A model generated the notes under the pieces. The model had not been told where the DNA came from and did not search any database. It was given only the letters and a program-made list of their open reading frames with translations. Position numbers and translations under genes: made by a program. Of a stretch of 64,000 nucleotides of DNA, positions 1 to 11,052 are shown piece after piece; position 1 is the first letter of the stretch; the number at the start of each line of letters is the position of its first letter. Origin of the DNA: Boswellia sacra (Eukaryota; Streptophyta; Magnoliopsida; Sapindales; Burseraceae). The DNA lies in the NCBI GenBank assembly GCA_013180625.2, contig SNVD02008000.1, forward strand, positions 248,001 to 312,000, in the 5' to 3' direction.

Positions 1-400
1 ACATAACGTATCAAAAACACTTCTAATACCAAATCATTTTTATAGAACAACAATATAGGACCTCCAATCCTCGCCAAACCAGGCCAACTCAAAACGACAT
101 CCAAACAAAAGTCATTAGAAATTAGTAAAGTATAATGTATATACTACCTTAATAGCTGATGCAAATGAAAAAACAACTTCCACCTATAACATAATAAAAT
201 ATAACAATGACACAACTTGTGGACTTAATATATTCACAAAGTAAAATAATTTTCTACTTACAAGTTTATAAACACTTATGAAGTTAATTAAAAAAATTAT
301 AAAGTATTACCTTTTCTATATCAATTTGATGCTATTCTTAGGCAAAGCAATAACACTTCCTACTACTTGATCAAGATATTCAGCTTCATCAGTTGACCAT
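1..400. other. Left flank, AT-rich, with an exon-like block on the minus strand
   Basis: Mostly AT-rich sequence with no long reading frame. On the minus strand, about 400 down to 313, one frame reads as plausible protein (it includes DEAEYLDQVVGSVIALPK) with one in-frame TAG near the end, followed by a good splice donor (AAAAG|GTAATAC, about 312). I do not recognise the product. If it is an exon, copia element A may have landed inside it, because an LTR-like TGTTAG start follows directly at 401. This is weak evidence from one short block. Confidence 0.2.
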
Positions 401-401
401 T

Positions 402-515
402 GTTAGAGTCGAGTGTTGAGGTTATGTCGCATGTCGAGATGGTGTCGAGTGTCGAGACTGTTGTGTCAAGTTGTTGTGTTGAGTGTCGTGTGTTGAATAT
501 TTGTGTAGAGAATGT
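402..515. repeat. GTCGAG/GTGTTG-rich simple repeat cluster
   Basis: Short irregular repeats of the kind GTCGAGTGT, TGTCGAGA and GTGTTGAG recur over about 110 bp. They make overlapping open frames rich in valine and glutamate, or in threonine and serine on the other strand, which are compositional artefacts. The cluster lies at the proposed start of the copia A LTR. Confidence 0.5.
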
Positions 516-838
516 TGGTGACGAGATTGTTGGTATCAACATGCATGTGCCATGCACTTGTTATATTTTGTACAACTTGTGATGAAACAAGAATATTATT
601 TTAATTTTTATTTTACTGTTTCTAGAATTATATTTTAGGAAGTATTTGATTTATAATAAATATCTCTTTAGATTAGGATATAGAATCTTGTATCCTAATT
701 GGAATAGGAGAATATTTATTTGTTCTAATTCCTTTAGGAGTTTAATTATATTCTTTCTTATTTTATTTCTCATAATCCTAATATGATTTTGATTAGAACT
801 TTTATAGGATTTCTAGGAGATTTCGTCCAGGCTCTCAC

Positions 839-846
839 TATATATA
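839..846 (+). promoter_or_regulatory. TATA box candidate in copia A LTR
   Basis: TATATATA in the context CTCACTATATATACCATG, about 440 bp into the proposed LTR and about 650 bp upstream of gag. This is the expected place for the element promoter. No other promoter evidence was available. Confidence 0.4.
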
Positions 847-1428
847 CCATGTTATATTTACATAATTGGTAGCTAATCACGTGGAAGAGAGATTAACGGG
901 TTAGCTAATTTGATTGTGAGAGAGTCTTGATTTTGGCATTCCATGAATTGATCGAAGAGCTTCAATGCAAATTGGGATGCTTCTTTGATTTGATTCTTTG
1001 AGTATTTTGATTCATGTATGAGTGGTAGAAATCTTACATGAGTTGTTGATTGAGTCTGTGTGAGTTAGTAGACACTTGGGATAACTTATGGGTTAAGTGT
1101 TTATGTAATTCAATGTCAAACGTCATGTATTATGTATAACTTAACAGTGTGTTGTTAAGTTATCTGCGACAGAGAGTGAATAGTATCATTAGAGTTTAAG
1201 ATCTTTGCGAAGATTTTGTTTTAGAAAGATTAGATTAGTGTGTGAGGGTGAGTCAGCACTATAAAAGGTCCTAAAGATTGTACAAACAAGAACTTAGTGA
1301 ATTGCAGCTCTATAGCTATCCGTGGATGTAGGTTTTATAACCGAACCACGTAAAAATCCTCTTGTGCCGATTTACTTTACAGTTTACTGTTATATTACTC
1401 ATAATTGCATACTTTCAGAACTCTTAAT

Positions 1429-1440
1429 TGGTATCACAGC
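1429..1440 (+). other. Primer-binding site, initiator tRNA-Met type (copia A)
   Basis: TGGTATCACAGC differs by one base from TGGTATCAGAGC, the site complementary to the 3' end of plant initiator tRNA-Met used by most plant copia elements. It lies 11 bases after the proposed LTR end and 50 bases before the gag start. Confidence 0.75.
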
Positions 1441-1489
1441 AGGTTCATTGATATACAAGTGAAGAAAATGATCAGGCTGATCTAGAAGA

Positions 1490-2653
1490 ATGGAGTTTAT
1501 TCACAATGGAGGATCCAGAACACAACTACCTATCCTTGATGACAGTAATTATTCATATTGGAAGGTAAGAATGATGATGTATATCAAATCTCTTGATGAC
1601 AGGCATATGCTTAAGGGATGGACACCGCCTATGAAGGTGAATGCTTTTGGTGATTCCGAAGCCAAACCAGAGGATGAATGGACTGATGAAGAATACCGAC
1701 GTTTCAGCTGGAATTCAAAGGCTCTTAACGCAATCTTTGCTGCAGTGGACTTAAACAACTTCGGACAGATTTCAAGGTACAAAGTGGCCAAAGAAGCATG
1801 GGACATACTTGAGGTAAAACATGAAGGTACTGCATCTGTTGAAAGATCTAAATTGATGAGAATAAATTCTCAATTTGAAAATCTGATGATGCATGAGGAT
1901 GAGTCAATTTCTGAGTTTTACTCTAAAATATGTCACATTACAAATTCAGCATACATGCTTGACAAAATTTTCACTGATGCAGAAATTGTTAGCAAGATAA
2001 TTAGGTCTATTCCAGATAAATTTCAACCTAAATTTTCAGCCATTGAGGAAGTTAAAAACACTGATGAGATGAGGGTTGATGAACTGATTGGCATTCTCTA
2101 AAACTTTGAAATTAATCAAAGTATTAGGAAGCAAAAAGGAAAAAGCATTACATTTAATGTGAAAACTGAAAAATCTGATGATGAAAGCAATGCTGAGCTT
2201 GATGAAACCGATTCTAAACATATTGCTTTTCTAACAAGAAATCATGTCAAGTTCATGAAAAAAAAATTCAAGGAAAAGAATCAAGGAAAGCCATCAAACT
2301 CAAGTGAAGAAAAATTCAGAAAGTTCAGAAAGGAGAATGACAAGAAGAAGCCAAAACAACCTGAAAAGAAAGGGTAGATTTAGTGTTATGAATGTTCTAG
2401 TTATGGGCATATTCAATCTGAATGTGCTAATCTCAAGAAGAAGAACAAAGGACTGACAACAGCATGGAGTGATGAATTAAAATCGGAGTCAGAAGATCAA
2501 GATTGCATGAGTAATTTTGTTACATTTACTGCATCTGTAGCAGATAAAGGAAAAGCTGTTATGTCTGACATAACAAAAAATTACAAAATCAGTGTTGATC
2601 ATTCTGATGAAGAAGATGGACCAGAATACTATGAAGAGTTGCAAGAGACATAA
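1490..2653 (+). pseudogene. gag: Ty1/copia gag polyprotein (element A), interrupted
   Basis: The first 203 codons (1490-2101) form the copia capsid domain: an early DDSNYSYWKVRM segment (the family's NY.YW.xRM motif), then AKEAWDILEVKHEGT and a helical SISEFYSKICHI region, matching UBN2/gag families. TAA at 2099-2101 ends it, but the same frame continues with a lysine-rich stretch and a CCHC zinc knuckle at 2384-2425 (CYECSSYGHIQSEC, spacing C-x2-C-x4-H-x4-C). Stops also lie just before the knuckle (2375 and 2381) and at 2651. In the family, gag packages element RNA into cytoplasmic virus-like particles. The start is the first ATG after the primer site. The stops make it a pseudogene. Confidence 0.85.
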
Positions 2654-2718
2654 AACACACTCTATGGTGAATAGCTGAGTCAGAAAGAAGAAATTAAAAC
2701 CCTGAATAAAAAGATGAA

Positions 2719-5217
2719 GTGCTAGAATGTGAAAAATCCTATGCTGAAAACCAGATCCTAAAACTTGAGACTGTTTTGACAGACAAAACAACACATATTG
2801 AGAAAATTACAACAGAACTGGTTGAAAGCAAAAAGTGTGTTGATCAACTCAAAATTGAATCAGCCAAACATGATCGGGTCTTGAGTCTTGGAAGAGACAA
2901 CTCCAACAAACATGGATTGGGGTATACAGAAGGTAATGTTGCATCTTTATCAAAAACAGTTTTTGTGAAAGCCTCAACATCAGGTAAGAATTTGGAACTT
3001 AACTTTTTAAAGTTAAGCCTTGATTCCAAGAGCAGTGAGACATTTGTCTCGCCACTGAGTTCTTTTAAATCCAGTCCTGAAAAGGTAAAGAAATTCATTC
3101 CAACCTGTTATTTTTATGGTAAAAAGGGACATACTAGGCCTAGATGCTTTAAACTATTGAATCTTTTACGTAAGAGATCAAAACAGTTCAAACTGTTACC
3201 AAAACCACAACATCAGTGGGTTAAGAAAGACAAGACAGTATGTCATGTTGCTATTATTGCTCTTAACTAATTATATAACGATTTGTGGTATTTTGGCAGT
3301 GGTTGTTCCAGGCACATGACTGGAAATAAACAGTTTTTAATAGATTTTAAAGTATGCAAGGATGGTAATGTCACCTATGGAGATGGAACAAAGAGTAAGA
3401 TTATTGGTAAAGACATTTTGAATGTCAAAGCCCTACCCAATTTTTAAAATGTCTTGCTGGTTGAAGGTTTGAAAGCTAATCTTATTAGTATTAGTCAGAT
3501 TTGTGATGACAAGTATATTGTTAATTTCACACAAAATAATGTATGGTCTTAGATAATGTTGATAAATGCATTCTAGAAGGTAATAGATCTTCGGATAATT
3601 GTTATTTAGGAAAGATTGCATTTCAAGCTAGGATTTCGGATTTGAAATTATGGTATAAAAAATTAGGACACTTAAATTACAAAGACTTGGTTAAATTAAC
3701 TAAGTTAGGTGCTGTAAAAAGAGTTCCTAAACTTGATGATAAAGTTAATGGAATTTGTGGATCATGTCAAATGGGAAAACAAATTAGAAGTTTACACAAA
3801 TCAAATCCACATCTTAGCACATCCAAAATACTTGATTTGCTTCACATGGATCTTATGGGTTCGATGCAAATTGAAAGCATTACAGGTAAGAGATACATAT
3901 TTGTTTGTGTGGATGATTTTTCTAGACATATTTGGGTTGATTTTATTAAAGAAAAATCTGACACCTTTGAAGCTTTTAGGAATCTTTGTGTTAAGCTTGA
4001 AAATGAGCAAAATAGGAACATTAGCAGGATTGTGAGGATAATAAAGTGATCATGGAAAGGAGTTTGAAAATGTTAGCTATGTTGACTTTTGCAAATATCA
4101 TGGAATTGATCATAAATTTTCAGCTCCCAAAACCTCTGAACAGAATGGCATTATGGAAAGGAAGAATAGAACTCTTCAAGAGATGGCTAGAGTGATACTC
4201 AATAGCAAAAAGTTAATCAAGAGGCTATAGGCTGAAGTAATAAGCACTGCTTGTTATATTTCAAATAGAGTTTTTCTTAGACTTGGCACTAACCAGACAC
4301 CTTATGAAATTTTGAAAGGTAGAAAATCGAATTTCAAATATTTTCATATTTTTGGATGCAGGTGTTACATCTTAAATGACAGAGAGCAGTTAGAAAAATT
4401 ATGCCCGAGAAGTGATGAATGAGTCTTCGTGGGATATGCTCAAAATAGCAAAGCATTTCGAGTTTACAATCTGAGAACTGAGGCAGTCATGGAATCTGCA
4501 AACGTAGTATTTGATAATCTGGACGATTATGCAAAGCACTCACAAGAGGAAAGCATAACCAGCTTCACAGATGATACAGAGAAGACAGATTCAGACAGTA
4601 ACAATAAAGAAGATTCTGTTATGAAAGAGGAAACAGTTGCTATTACACCCGACGTAACAGTAACATCTGACAACTCAGATTTGAACAAGAATTCAATCAG
4701 GAATGAAGAAGAAAAGAAAGATCCACCCATATGGATTCATAAGGCACATTCAACAATTTCTATTATTGGAACACCAGATGGCATGATGAAGACTCGTAGC
4801 AAGGTAAGAAATCAGATAAGGTTTGCATGTTATGTTTCTTTAGTTGAACCAAAAAATATGAAGGAAGCCTTAAAGAGGATGTTTGGATTCCAGCCATGCA
4901 AGATGAACATAATTAGTTTAAAAGGAATGAAGTATGGGAATTAGTTCTTAGGCTAGAAAATACAAATGTCATTGGAACTAAATAGATCTTCAAAAATAAA
5001 ACTGATGAAAGTAAACAAGTAGTAAGAAATAAAGTTAGACTAGTTGCACAAGTAGAAGGCATAGACTTTGATGAAACCTTTGCAACAGTAGTTGGACTTG
5101 AGTCAATCAGATTACTACTTGCAATTGCTTGATTTTAAGTTGTACTAAATGGATGTTAAAACAACATTTTTAAATGGCTATCTCAATGAAGAAGTCTTTG
5201 TTGAACAGCCTAAAGGA
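2719..5217 (+). pseudogene. pol: Ty1/copia pol, upstream part: protease, integrase, start of reverse transcriptase (element A)
   Basis: Domains in order: a coiled-coil-like linker and a second zinc-knuckle-like remnant (about 2719-3270); protease near 3286 with the flap-side motif SGCSRHMTG, but with Gly where the family has catalytic Asp (FGSG for LDSG); GAG_pre-integrase at about 3640-3800 (H-L-N, GICGSCQMGKQ); integrase core with LLHMDL (3839 on), VDDFSRHIWVDF, an SDHGKEF second Asp (about 4045) and EQNGIMERKNRT (about 4140). The reverse transcriptase begins near 4880. Frames change at about 4045, 4875 and 5135, with several stops (for example 4228 and 4420), so it is not functional. It is interrupted at 5217 by a hAT element and resumes at 9740. 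Confidence 0.85.
5210..5217 (+). repeat. Target site duplication of the hAT element, left copy
   Basis: CTAAAGGA directly before the hAT terminus. The same 8 bases occur at 9732-9739 directly after the other terminus. An 8-bp duplication is the hallmark of hAT transposition. Confidence 0.92.
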
Positions 5218-5402
5218 TAGGCTTGGGCATTTGACCCGCTGGGTCCGGGGCCCTGGTCGGACCCGGCCAAATGGGGCGGGGCAAGACCCGCCCCGGAGTA
5301 TTATTGGGGCGGGTATGGGGCTGTAAAGTCCAAGACCCGTTCGGGGCGGGTCCGGAGCCGGGTCTGTCATCTAGACCCGTTGGACCCGCCCCGCCCCGCA
5401 CA
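5218..5402. repeat. GC-rich subterminal block, left end of hAT
   Basis: Dense repeats of GGGGCGGG and its complement CCCGCCCC, with motifs such as GACCCG and GGGTCCGG, against an AT-rich background. A matching G/C-rich block sits at the other end (9568-9731), so together they extend the inverted repeat character beyond the first dozen bases. In hAT elements, subterminal repeats bind transposase. Long open frames here on either strand are artefacts of low AT content. Confidence 0.7.
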
Positions 5403-6800
5403 GTAAAAGGTTGAAAATACAAAAAATTCAAATATAGGGACTTCAGAGAAATTAAAAGGGGATATTTTGTTAACTTTTAATATATGTGGGTTTCCAGAGA
5501 ATTTGACAAACTTTATAAATAAAACCAGTTAATCCCATTCAGCCCCCCGAAAATTCCTAAATCCTAATCTGATTTGAATTGAAATCCCTAACACGGTAAC
5601 ACCTCCCGACCTCCGTTCCTCCACCTCCCGATCGATCGAACCAGCGGTGAACCAGTCGCGATCTGCACTCCTCCGTCCGGTCACGCTATTGGAGATCTCG
5701 GTCCTGCTCGTTCGCGGTGACGCCACGATCGACGAAGCCGTGAACCACGATTGTCTCTGCTCTGTCTCTGTCACGATCGCCGTCCAGTGTCCACCGCCCG
5801 CCTGTCTCTGTCGCGCTCGCCGCCGCCTGCAGTGCAGTGAGCCGCCTCCACCGCAACCGCCAACCAGTCGTCCTCTCCTCTCTGTTGCTTTGTACGTGTG
5901 ACATTTTTTTGTTTTTGTTGTTTTTGTTATTTAAAGAATTGAGAAGAAATTAATTGAGAAAAGTAAAGGAATTGAATCAATTGATACTAATTACTAGTGG
6001 CGCTTTGCATTGGGTTGTGAATAGAAATGTTGAGGGTCAGGATTTTAATGTTGTTGTTGCTTTGGATTTGGTTGCTGTCTTGCTGAGGACTATAAAGAGT
6101 TACCTTTGCCGAAGTTTGAGGTTAAGAATTTTAAATTGGAGGTGGGAGTGTTAGGAGGGTGTTTGTGTGTGGTTGCCAATCATTTGAATGTTCGTTCTGA
6201 TGTATGGATGATGAAAGAATACGGAGTGAAGGATTCTTGGACTAAATTTTTTTTTATTTCTCTTGTTTATTCCTATCATATGTTGTGTTGCTTTGGATTT
6301 TGTTATACATGTGACAGTCTTCAAAGACAACAACACGAATCTAGATTAAGAAAAAAAAAGAAAGAAAGAAAGAAAACTTTGCTTGAATTTTACTGCTCCT
6401 CATTATGCTCTTCTCATGTTAATACGATTTCTTTCTTCGTGACTTATAAAATAATACATATTTATCAAATAAATCTGTTTATCTCATAATGAAATTCATG
6501 GACATCGTAATTTATTTTTTTGTTATTGAGGTATTTCCCCTGCATAATCTGTTTGTTTCTTCTGAAATTTGGCCTATAGTTTTGTTAGATTAAGATTGTA
6601 TAATTGTATTATGAGTTGGTTAGTTTATCTGTTAAGTATGGGTGGCTAAAAAAAACAATTAAGTGATTTCTGCCTGTTTTTTAGATGGTACTTGGAATCT
6701 TGGTTCACTAATGAATGAATGAATCAAGTCTTTAGATGCTTTTGGGATGATTTTTCTTTTGGGATGATTTTATAGGTAAACAATGTCTTCATAACAAGAA
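5403..6800 (+). other. hAT leader region upstream of transposase, no convincing gene
   Basis: About 5530-5900 is GC-rich and CT-rich, like an untranslated first exon or CpG-rich promoter. After that the sequence is T-rich and intron-like up to the transposase ATG at 6801, with possible acceptors such as TTTTTTAG at 6677-6684. Short open frames here (for example 5647-5901 and 6106-6489) match nothing I recognise. Confidence 0.4.
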
Positions 6801-9022
6801 GTGGGGATGTTAAACACAGTAAATCCAAATGTTGATTTAAGCCTTGATAAGGATTCGGAAGAGGTTGCAATATCTACTAGTAAGAGAGTGGTAGAAGATG
6901 ATGAAGATTTGTCTCAACCTAGTAAAAAGTTCAAGACCACATCGCTAGTTTGGCAACATTTTACAAAGATGGTTGTTGATGGACATCCAAAAGCCCGTTG
7001 TAACCATTGTGGGACAAAATTAGTTGCGAAGGCTTCGGATGGTACCTCCCATTTAAACAAACATTTGAGGAGATGTCGTCGAGTTAAACAACCAACCATG
7101 GAACAAAGCCTTTTGAAATTCCAAAGACAAAGTGATGGAAGTCTTACAAACTTGGTAACACTTGATAAAGAGGATTTTGATAAGGATGTTTGTAGGGCTT
7201 TAGTTGCAAAAATGGTTATTTTGCATGAACTTCCGTTGCGTTTTGTTGAATATGAGGGCTTTAGAGAAATGATGAATTATGCCCAACCCTTGTTTGGTCC
7301 CATGAGTAGAAGGACATTGAAGAATGAAATACACAAGTTGTTTGATAGTGAGAAAGATAGAACAATGGAATTATTTGAAAACATGCAAGCTAGGGTTGCT
7401 ATAACAACTGATATGTGGACTTCTACCAACCAAAAGAAAGGGTATATGGTCATAACAGCTCATTTCATTGACAACTCATGGAAACTCCACAGTCGGATTT
7501 TAAGGTATGTCTTTAAAGTTGAAAGCTTATGTTTTTTATTTATTCATATTAAATATAGTTTCTCATAATTTTTATGTTTATTATTGTTAGGTTTGTTTAT
7601 GTGCCAGCCCCACATACAGCAGAATGTCTTAAAGAGGTATTGGTTAAGTGCTTGTATGATTGGAATTTGGAAAGAAAATTATCGACTTTAACTGTGGATA
7701 ATTGTTCTACCAATGATTCCATGATAAATCTAGTAGTTACTAGATGAGGAGATAGGCATTTGATGTTGGGTGGGAAACTTTTTCACATGCGGTGTTGTGC
7801 TCATATATTGAATCTAATAGTTAAAGATGGTTTAGATGTGATTGGAGAGAGCATTGAGAAAGTGAGGGATAGTGTTGCTTATTGGACATCTACACCTAAG
7901 AGAATTGAAATGTTTGAGGAGACGGCACGTCACTTGAAAGTGCCATTAAATAAAAAATTGTCTCTTGATTGTAGAACTAGGTGGAACTCTACTTATAAGA
8001 TGTTGAGCACAGCTTTAGCTTATAAAGATGTGTTTGCTCGTTTAAAAGAGCGTGATAGTCATTACAAGGATTTGCCTACGGCAGAAGAGTGGTTAAAGGC
8101 AACAGTTGTGTGTGAGCACTTAGAAAAATTTTATAAGTTGACTGAAATATTTTCTGGGACAAATTATCCTACAACAAACAAGTTTTTCCCAGCAATTGGT
8201 GAGTTAAGATTATCTTTGACCTCTTGGCTTATATCTTCTTGCAACAAGATTCAGGAAATGGCTAGTGCAATGATAGAAAAGTTTGAAAAATATTGGAATG
8301 TTATCCATGGTGTGTTAGCTGTGGCTGTTGTCTTGGATCCTGGATGTAAAATGGTAATGGTGGAGTTCGTATACAAGAAGATTTACGGAGATGATGCATT
8401 TGAGCATATTGAGAAAGTGCATAGTCTTTGCAGAGGCTTGGTGTTAGATTATCAATGTAGATTGGGTTTGGATGATGGGCAACGTGAAATTGATGCAATT
8501 TACCAATTACTGAAGGTGTTGCAGGGGAAGGTGCATTAGGTGAGTTCATGATTGAATTTGAAAGATATAGGAAATCTACTAATATGGGATTGCAAAAGAA
8601 GTCTGAGTTAGATATTTATTTGGAGGATCATGTGGTTAGCAAGGGTCCAGACTTTGATATCTTGCTTTGGTGGAAGATGAATAAAAGTAAATTTCCTGTG
8701 TTGTCTGCCATTGCTAGAGATATTTTAGCTATTCCTGTGTCCACAGTTGCATCTGAGTCTGCTTTTAGCACCAGTGGTAGAGTTTTGAGTCCACATCGCA
8801 GTAGACTTCTTCCTGACACATTGGAGGCATTAATGTGTACCCAAAATTGTTTATGGCTACAAATGAGAGGTTATATTTCATATCAAGTATATTTTATCTA
8901 TTATTATGCTTTTATTTCATTTCCATTTTCATTTATTAATTTGGTGATTAATGATTATGTTGCTAGGTGTAATTCCTCAAGAAGAGATGGTTGGAGGGGA
9001 ATCACTACCGGATGATGAATGA
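6801..9022 (+). pseudogene. hAT transposase (BED zinc finger, RNase H-like core, dimerisation domain), damaged
   Basis: Exon 1 (6801 to about 7504) has a BED zinc finger at about residues 50-92 (VWQHFTKM, CNHCG, HLNKHLRRC), then TTDMWTSTNQKKGYMVIT, the hAT core with its first catalytic Asp. An intron with GTATGT...TTGTTAG (about 7505-7590) follows. The next block has LTVDNCSTND (second Asp) and a CCAHILNL zinc-binding motif, then RTRWNSTYKML. The C-terminal block (8548 on) carries DILLWWKMNKSKFPVLSAIA and ASESAFSTSGRVLSPHRS, the hAT dimerisation domain. A small intron (about 8868-8966) precedes the last exon, ending TGA at 9020-9022. Lesions seen: in-frame TGA at 7745-7747 and a frameshift near 8520. 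ATG at 6801 is the first in-frame start. Confidence 0.9.
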
Positions 9023-9120
9023 AGAAGGAAGGTCATTGCTATTTTTGTGAGACATGTGGGATGTTTTGGATTTGGAGTGTTTTTTGGTTAATGGCATCTT
9101 TATCATGCTTCATTAGAATT

Positions 9121-9411
9121 TGGATGGACTTATAGTCTTATATATGTTTTCCTTTTTTGTTGTGAGCATGAGATATTGGATGGACTTATATTTGTTCTTT
9201 TTTTTTTTTTTGGTTGTGAGCATGTTGTGTGGATGGACTTAAATATGTTTATTTTTGTTGTGAACATGTTGCATTGGATGGACTTATATATGTTTTTTTT
9301 TTGTTAGGAACATATTGTATTGGAGAGACTTAAGTATGTTTTTTTGTGATTGTGATTTGTGAGCATGTTGTATTTGAAATTTGATGGACTTATATATATT
9401 TTTATTTTTAT
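9121..9411 (+). repeat. Degenerate tandem repeats in hAT 3' tail (units of about 45-60 bp)
   Basis: The core GGATGGACTTATATATGTTT followed by a T tract and TTGTGAGCATGTTG recurs about six times, near 9121, 9178, 9232, 9276, 9323 and 9381, with varying spacing and drift. It lies after the transposase stop, inside the hAT element. Confidence 0.75.
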
Positions 9412-9567
9412 TTTGTGAGTATTATGCACTTATTGAGTTAATTAGGTGATTTTATTGATGTGTTGGTATTGTTTATTTGTTGGATTGTTGTTTACTAGGC
9501 ATAGACATAATTATATTTAAATTTAATGGAAGTTATAAGGAAAATATGAAAAAAAAAATTGTAAATA

Positions 9568-9731
9568 GGTGGGGCGGGGCGGGGCAGGTATGGGGCCAGT
9601 GAATTTTTTTTGGCCCCGCCCCGCCCGGCCCCGTTCAGGGGCAATGGGGCGGGGCGGGGCAAAAACTAACTCACCGGGACGGGGATGGATATCCCCTGCC
9701 CCGTACCCGCCCCGCCCCGGTTCCATCCCTA
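9568..9731. repeat. GC-rich subterminal block, right end of hAT, G-run rich
   Basis: It contains runs such as GGGGCGGGGCGGGGC (about 9571) and its complement arranged in opposite orientations, ending in CGGTTCCATCCCTA, the right terminus. Four or more closely spaced G-runs make it able, in principle, to form a G-quadruplex. It pairs in composition with the left block at 5218-5402. Confidence 0.7.
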
Positions 9732-9739
9732 CTAAAGGA

Positions 9740-10863
9740 TTTGAAGATCTTAAACATCCTGATTTTATGTACAAATTGCATAAATCTTTGTATGGTTTGA
9801 AACAAGCTCCTAGCGCTTGGTATTAAAGGCTGACAAACTTTTTGATCAACAGAGGTTATAAAAGAGGCAGCTATGATAAGACTTTGTTTATCAAACATGC
9901 ATCTAACTATCTTATTATTGCACAAATATATGTTGATGATATTGTTTTCGGATCAACTAATAAAAGGAAAACTAATGAGTTTGTTAAGTTGATGCAGGAA
10001 GAGTTTGAGATGAGCATGGTAGAAGAATTAAATTTCTTTTTTGGATTACATTTTAAGAAAATGAATGATGGGATATTCATATCTCAATCAAAATGTGCTA
10101 AGAATCTTGTAAAGAAATTTGGGCTTGAAAAGGCAAAACCAATGACAACTCCTATCAGTACTAATCTAAAACTTTCAAAAGATAATGCAGGTAAAGATGT
10201 TGATGCAAGTTTGTACAGAAGTATTATTGGCAGCCTGCTATACCTCACAGCAAGTAGACCAGACTTGTGCTTTAGTGTAGGATTATGTGCAAGATTTCAA
10301 GCAAATCCCAAAGAATCACATCTTGCAGCAGCTAAGAGAATCATCAGGTATGTTCATGGAACACATGATTATGGAATATGGTTTTCTAAAGATATAAATG
10401 ATTATCTTGCAGGGTTTAGTGATGCTGACTAGGCAGAAAATGCAGATGATAGAAAGAGTAGCTTAGGAGGATGTTTTTATCTTGGCACTAACTTGGTTTC
10501 ATGGCACAGCAAAAAACAGAATTCTATTTCTTTATCTACTGCTGAAGTAGAATATATAGCAGCAGAAAGTTGTTGCACACAACTATTATGGATGAAGCAA
10601 ATGTTGAGTGACTATAGTATTGAACAAAAGCCCATAACTATGTTTTGTGATAATACTAGTGCTATAAATATCTCCAAAAATCCTGTTCAGCATTCTAGAA
10701 TAAAACACATTGACATAAGATACCATTTTATAAGGGAACTAGTAGAGTCTAAGGTGATACACATTGAACACATCTCACTGATAGACAATTGGCTGACTTG
10801 TTCACTAAGGCATTGGATACAACAAGATTTAAAAAAATAAGAAAAGCCTTAGGCATCTGTTAG
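9740..10863 (+). pseudogene. pol: Ty1/copia pol, downstream part: reverse transcriptase and RNase H (element A)
   Basis: Continues the copia reverse transcriptase directly after the hAT duplication, with KSLYGLKQAPSAWY, the catalytic motif IYVDDIVFGST (about 9928), GLEKAKPMTTPIS and YRSIIGSLLYLTASRPDLC. RNase H follows with SADAD-equivalent DAD near 10424, SWHSKKQNSISLSTAEVEY, FCDNTSAINISKNP and RIKHIDIRYHFIRE. The tail frame ends KALGIC-stop at 10861-10863. Lesions: TAA at 9824, TAG at 10430 (where the family has Trp) and a frameshift near 10783. The sequence resembles the SIRE-type branch by its ending, but I did not compare trees. Confidence 0.88.
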
Positions 10864-11052
10864 TTATCTGAATAAACACGGTGTGCTGTTATATTATTTG
10901 TAACTGTAATATCATAAGTTTTCTTCTAATTAAGTATATGTGAGCTGTAATATAAAAATTGAGTGAATGATAAGATATTGGTTTAAAAATGAAAAATACA
11001 AAGAGGGCTACCAGTATATGATGTGTGAAAGCCATCCATTGAGAGTAACTTT
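10864..11052 (+). other. Copia A tail after pol, no gene
   Basis: AT-rich sequence following the pol stop, broken at 11052 by an inserted LTR-like block and resuming at 12446. Reading frames are short and without family features. Confidence 0.5.

Larger units (their letters stand above)
401..1417 (+). repeat. Probable 5' LTR of Ty1/copia element A
   Basis: The right edge is set by the primer-binding site at 1429-1440; the last CA before it is at 1416-1417 (ACTTTCA). The left edge is placed at TGTTAGAGTC (401), a typical copia LTR start, giving about 1017 bp. A TATA stretch at 839-846 lies where a U3 promoter would be. No matching 3' LTR is visible in the window because the 3' end of the element is cut off by a gypsy LTR near 13370, so the left boundary and the target duplication cannot be confirmed. 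Confidence 0.5.
5218..9731 (+). mobile_element. hAT (Ac-like) DNA transposon, 4514 bp, inserted in copia reverse transcriptase
   Basis: The element starts TAGGCTTGGGCA and ends so that its reverse complement starts TAGGGATGGAAC, a short imperfect terminal inverted repeat of the hAT kind (TAGxxxTGG). Perfect 8-bp direct repeats flank it. Inside are a GC-rich 5' block, a split transposase gene on the same strand (6801-9022), a repeat-rich 3' tail and a GC-rich 3' block. The two halves of the copia reverse transcriptase meet in register across one copy of the duplication, so this insertion is younger than the copia element. The transposase has a stop and a frameshift, so the element is probably not autonomous now. 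Confidence 0.93.

Noticed and set aside
5170..5431. Overlapping Pro/Gly-rich frames on the minus strand
   Set aside because: They lie on the GC-rich hAT subterminal block and extend into copia sequence across the insertion point.
9523..9925. Overlapping frames on both strands at the right hAT end
   Set aside because: Same cause: GC-rich terminal block; the frames cross the hAT boundary into copia pol.
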